Source: JANNNF01 sp040385825 (GTDB lineage Bacteria; Pseudomonadota; Alphaproteobacteria; Rhodobacterales; Rhodobacteraceae). Taken from it: a stretch of DNA of 44,970 bases. The stretch covers positions 1 through 44,970 of the forward strand of contig JAZKGQ010000013.1 of assembly GCA_040385825.1 (NCBI GenBank), written 5' to 3'. Position 1 is the stretch's first letter; each line of letters begins with the position of its first letter. A program made the position numbers and the translations under genes. Below the pieces are notes generated by a model, which ran no database searches, was not told where the DNA came from, and saw only the letters and a list, made by a program, of their open reading frames with translations. Shown here piece by piece: positions 42,935 to 44,970 of the stretch.

Positions 42935-42991
42935 CCAACGGCACCCTTGACGCCAGATGGACATGGGGCGAAACGCCCGACGCCCTGCGCT

Positions 42992-43014
42992 TCCCTCCCC
43001 CTCGTGGGGAGGGA
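42992..43014. repeat. GC-rich stem-loop in the hisS-hisZ gap, REP-like
   Basis: TCCCTCCCC (42992-43000) pairs perfectly with GGGGAGGGA (43006-43014) around CTCGT, followed by GAGGGTGGGGGG. From memory this resembles widely dispersed proteobacterial palindromic repeats. The 130-base spacer between hisS and hisZ (42935-43064) contains this element and no gene. Confidence 0.6.
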
Positions 43015-43064
43015 GAGGGTGGGGGGCCGTCCCACGTCGGGACACCTGCCGCAGGCACACAAGC

Positions 43065-44159
43065 ATGATCCCCAAAACCATCATCCGGGCCGAGGCCGAG
43101 CGCCTGTTCGCCACCTTTCAGCAGGCGGGCGCTGTCCCGGTCGATGCCGATATCCTGCTGCCCGCGGAAACCCTGCTTGACCTTTACGGCGAGGATATCC
43201 GCGCCCGCGCCTACACCAGCCACGACCCCCTGCGCGGCGAGATGATGCTGCGGCCCGACTTCACCGTGCCGGTGGTGCAGGCCCATATGACAGGCGGCGC
43301 CGACCCCGCCCGTTACTGCTATCTGGGCGAGGTGTTCCGGCGGCAGGAAACCTTCACCGACCGCCCGTCGGAATACCTGCAAGTCGGGTACGAGGTGTTC
43401 GACCGCAGCGCCCCCGAAGCCGCCGATGCCGAAGTGTTCGCGCTGTTTGCGACCATGCTGGCCGACCTGAACCTGCGCCCTGCCACCGGCGACATCGGCA
43501 TCCTGATGGCCGCTGTCCAGGGCGTGCAGACCACGCCGCGCCGCCGCGCCGCCCTGCTGCGCCACATCTGGCGGCCCCGGCGGTTCCGCGCGCTGCTGGA
43601 CCGGTTTTCGGGCCGCGCCGCCGTGCCCCCCGCCCGTGCCGCCCTGCTGGCGACCCTCGCCCAAGGCTCGCCCCATGCGCTGATCGCGGCGGCGGGCACC
43701 TTCGTCGGTCTGCGATCCGCCGACGACATCGCCGCCCGCGCGCAGGCCCTGCTGGACGATGCCGCCGCCCCGCCGATTGCCGCACCCGAGGCGGCCTGTC
43801 TCTACGACCTGCTGACGCTGGAGGCTCCGGCACGGGCGGCCTTGGCGCATCTGCGCGGCATCACGCCGCTGATGCCCGCCATCGAACCCGCCGTCACCCG
43901 CTTTGCCACCCGGCTGGCCGCACTCGATGCACGCGGCATCGACAGCGCAACCCTGCCGTTTGAAGCAAGCCACGGCCGCACCACGCTGGAATATTATGAC
44001 GGCTTTGTTTTCTCTTTCCATGCCAAGGGCTTGCCTCCTGTGGCATCGGGCGGGCGCTATGATGCGCTGACTGCCGTTCTGGGGCAGGGACGGTCGATCC
44101 CGGCTGTGGGTGGGGTGATCCGCCCCGGCCTTGTTGCCGCATTGAGGGCAAAGCCATGA
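43065..44159 (+). CDS. hisZ: ATP phosphoribosyltransferase regulatory subunit HisZ
   Basis: HisZ is a HisS-like protein without tRNA charging that forms the active enzyme with short HisG in the first step of histidine synthesis. The 364 residues keep the class II catalytic-core look (MMLRPDFTVPVVQAHM; RYCYLGEVFRRQETFTDRPSEYLQVGYEVF) and GGRYDALTAVLG, but no anticodon-binding domain follows. ATG 43065 is chosen because the upstream extension reads through the repeat-containing spacer. It overlaps hisG by ATGA, matching the need for equal amounts of both subunits. Confidence 0.92.
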   Translation: MIPKTIIRAEAERLFATFQQAGAVPVDADILLPAETLLDLYGEDIRARAYTSHDPLRGEMMLRPDFTVPVVQAHMTGGADPARYCYLGEVFRRQETFTDRPSEYLQVGYEVFDRSAPEAADAEVFALFATMLADLNLRPATGDIGILMAAVQGVQTTPRRRAALLRHIWRPRRFRALLDRFSGRAAVPPARAALLATLAQGSPHALIAAAGTFVGLRSADDIAARAQALLDDAAAPPIAAPEAACLYDLLTLEAPARAALAHLRGITPLMPAIEPAVTRFATRLAALDARGIDSATLPFEASHGRTTLEYYDGFVFSFHAKGLPPVASGGRYDALTAVLGQGRSIPAVGGVIRPGLVAALRAKP

Positions 44160-44839
44160 TCAAGATTGGCGTGCCATCCAAGGGGCGGCTGATGGAAAAG
44201 ACCTTTGACTGGTTCGGCGCGCGTGGCATCACCATGCGGCGCACCGGGGCGGACCGCGAATATTCCGGCACGGTCGAAGGGGTGGACGGCGTGGAACTGG
44301 TGCTGCTGTCGGCCGGCGAGGTGCCGCGCGAACTGGCCGCCGGGCGCATCCATCTGGGGGTGACGGGCACCGACCTTGTGCGTGAAAAGCTGGCGGATTG
44401 GCAGGCGCAGGTGACGGAAGTGGCCGCCATGGGCTTTGGCCATGCCGACCTGATCCTTGCGGTGCCTGCGGTCTGGGTCGATGTCGACGGGCTGGACGAT
44501 CTGGATGCCGCAGCATCGGCCTTTCGCGCAACCCACGGGTTTCGCTTGCGGATTGCCACCAAGTACCACCGTCTGGTGCGCACTTATCTGGCAGAAAATG
44601 GCGTGGCGGATTACCAGTTGGTGGACAGTCAGGGCGCGACCGAAGGCACGGTCAAAAACCTGACCGCCGAGGCGATTGCCGACATCACCTCGTCCGGCGA
44701 AACCCTGCGCGCCAACCATCTGAAAGTGCTGTCCGGCGCGGTGATCCTGAAATCCGAGGCCATGCTGCTGCGCAGCAAAGCGGTGGATCATCCGGCGCTT
44801 GACGGCTTCATCGCGCGCCTAAAGCAGGATGACCCTTGA
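44156..44839 (+). CDS. hisG: ATP phosphoribosyltransferase, short form HisG
   Basis: HisG condenses ATP and PRPP to phosphoribosyl-ATP, the first and feedback-regulated step of histidine synthesis. The 227 residues make it the short form, which lacks the C-terminal regulatory domain and depends on HisZ. Visible: IKIGVPSKGRLMEKTFDWF (2-20), RELAAGRIHLGVTGTDLV (about 59-76), RIATKYHRLVRTYL (about 131-144) and DSQGATEGTVKNL with the PRPP-site GATEGT. It directly overlaps hisZ (ATGA). Confidence 0.95.
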   Translation: MIKIGVPSKGRLMEKTFDWFGARGITMRRTGADREYSGTVEGVDGVELVLLSAGEVPRELAAGRIHLGVTGTDLVREKLADWQAQVTEVAAMGFGHADLILAVPAVWVDVDGLDDLDAAASAFRATHGFRLRIATKYHRLVRTYLAENGVADYQLVDSQGATEGTVKNLTAEAIADITSSGETLRANHLKVLSGAVILKSEAMLLRSKAVDHPALDGFIARLKQDDP

Positions 44840-44970
44840 TGGAACCGTCGTAGCTTTCTGAGTGCCTTTCAACCACCACAACGATAGGGCAATGCCCGAC
44901 CGCCGGGTGGGCAAGCAACGGCAGTTCTACGCGGTTTATGGGTCAACTTCTCCCACCGAATTTCTGCTGG
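44840..44970. other. Right-edge spacer without a recognisable gene
   Basis: The last 131 bases show no clear terminator and lower GC than the genes before them. A frame opens at ATG 44892 (MPDRRVGKQRQFYAVYGS and on) and leaves the window after about 26 codons, too short to judge. It could be the start of a gene or nothing. Confidence 0.3.

Noticed and set aside
44892..44970. Open frame running off the right edge
   Set aside because: Only about 26 codons are visible and no family is recognisable.
1..44970. tRNA, rRNA, CRISPR array or prophage genes
   Set aside because: None seen on reading both strands; the GH25 gene has a lipobox and no phage neighbours.

Overview
The window is a GC-rich (roughly two thirds G+C), densely packed chromosomal segment of an alphaproteobacterium, most likely Rhodobacterales/Rhodobacteraceae. 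The basis is the high-GC codon use, ATGA-type gene overlaps, a pyrB/pseudo-dihydroorotase/plsY block, a six-gene Mrp antiporter with fused A-B subunit, an xdhABC/BMP-transporter operon, and protein styles familiar from Rhodobacter relatives. The genus cannot be fixed from the sequence alone. No rRNA, tRNA, CRISPR array or recognisable insertion sequence was found, and no gene-free stretch exceeds about 230 bases.

Layout, left to right. (1) 173-5884, minus strand: plsY, pyrC' (a dihydroorotase-like protein lacking the zinc ligands), three overlapping genes of unknown function (one cut by an in-frame TAG), a 40-residue membrane peptide, pyrB, and a membrane-protein gene frameshifted by a 22-bp tandem duplication. 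(2) 5993-13881: a family-4-like uracil-DNA glycosylase without iron-sulfur cysteines, moaB, a convergent SbcC/YhaN-like ATPase plus SbcD/YhaO-like nuclease pair, a periplasmic DsbD-alpha-like protein and yqgE. (3) 13920-18409: a divergent ROK regulator and a fructose/ribose-type ABC operon (frcB-frcC-frcA), with two candidate operators between them and a clear terminator after frcA. (4) 18518-24292: mrpA(B)CDEFG, overlapping tail to tail with a GH25 lipoprotein. (5) 25163-35728, minus strand: xdhA-xdhB-xdhC, then a BMP-family ABC transporter (ATPase, two permeases, binding protein), a terminator, and a separate FAD oxidoreductase. (6) 35955-40092, plus: dnaE followed by a Phd/VapC-type toxin-antitoxin pair behind a near-perfect 28-bp palindrome. 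(7) 40079-41336, minus: an AbrB-type membrane protein and slyX. (8) 41462-44839, plus: hisS (with an internal low-GC segment), hisZ and hisG.

How the genes fit together. The xdh-BMP operon reads as uptake of a purine or nucleoside coupled to hydroxylation to urate, with XdhC loading the molybdenum cofactor; moaB elsewhere in the window belongs to cofactor synthesis. HisZ and short-form HisG form one ATP phosphoribosyltransferase. PyrC' probably acts as a structural partner of PyrB. The ROK protein probably controls frcBCA. The most interesting items are the unknown membrane-linked gene set in the pyr cluster with two separate lesions, the mosaic hisS, the palindromic element read in frame through xdhA, and several strong palindromes that look like operators or dispersed repeats.
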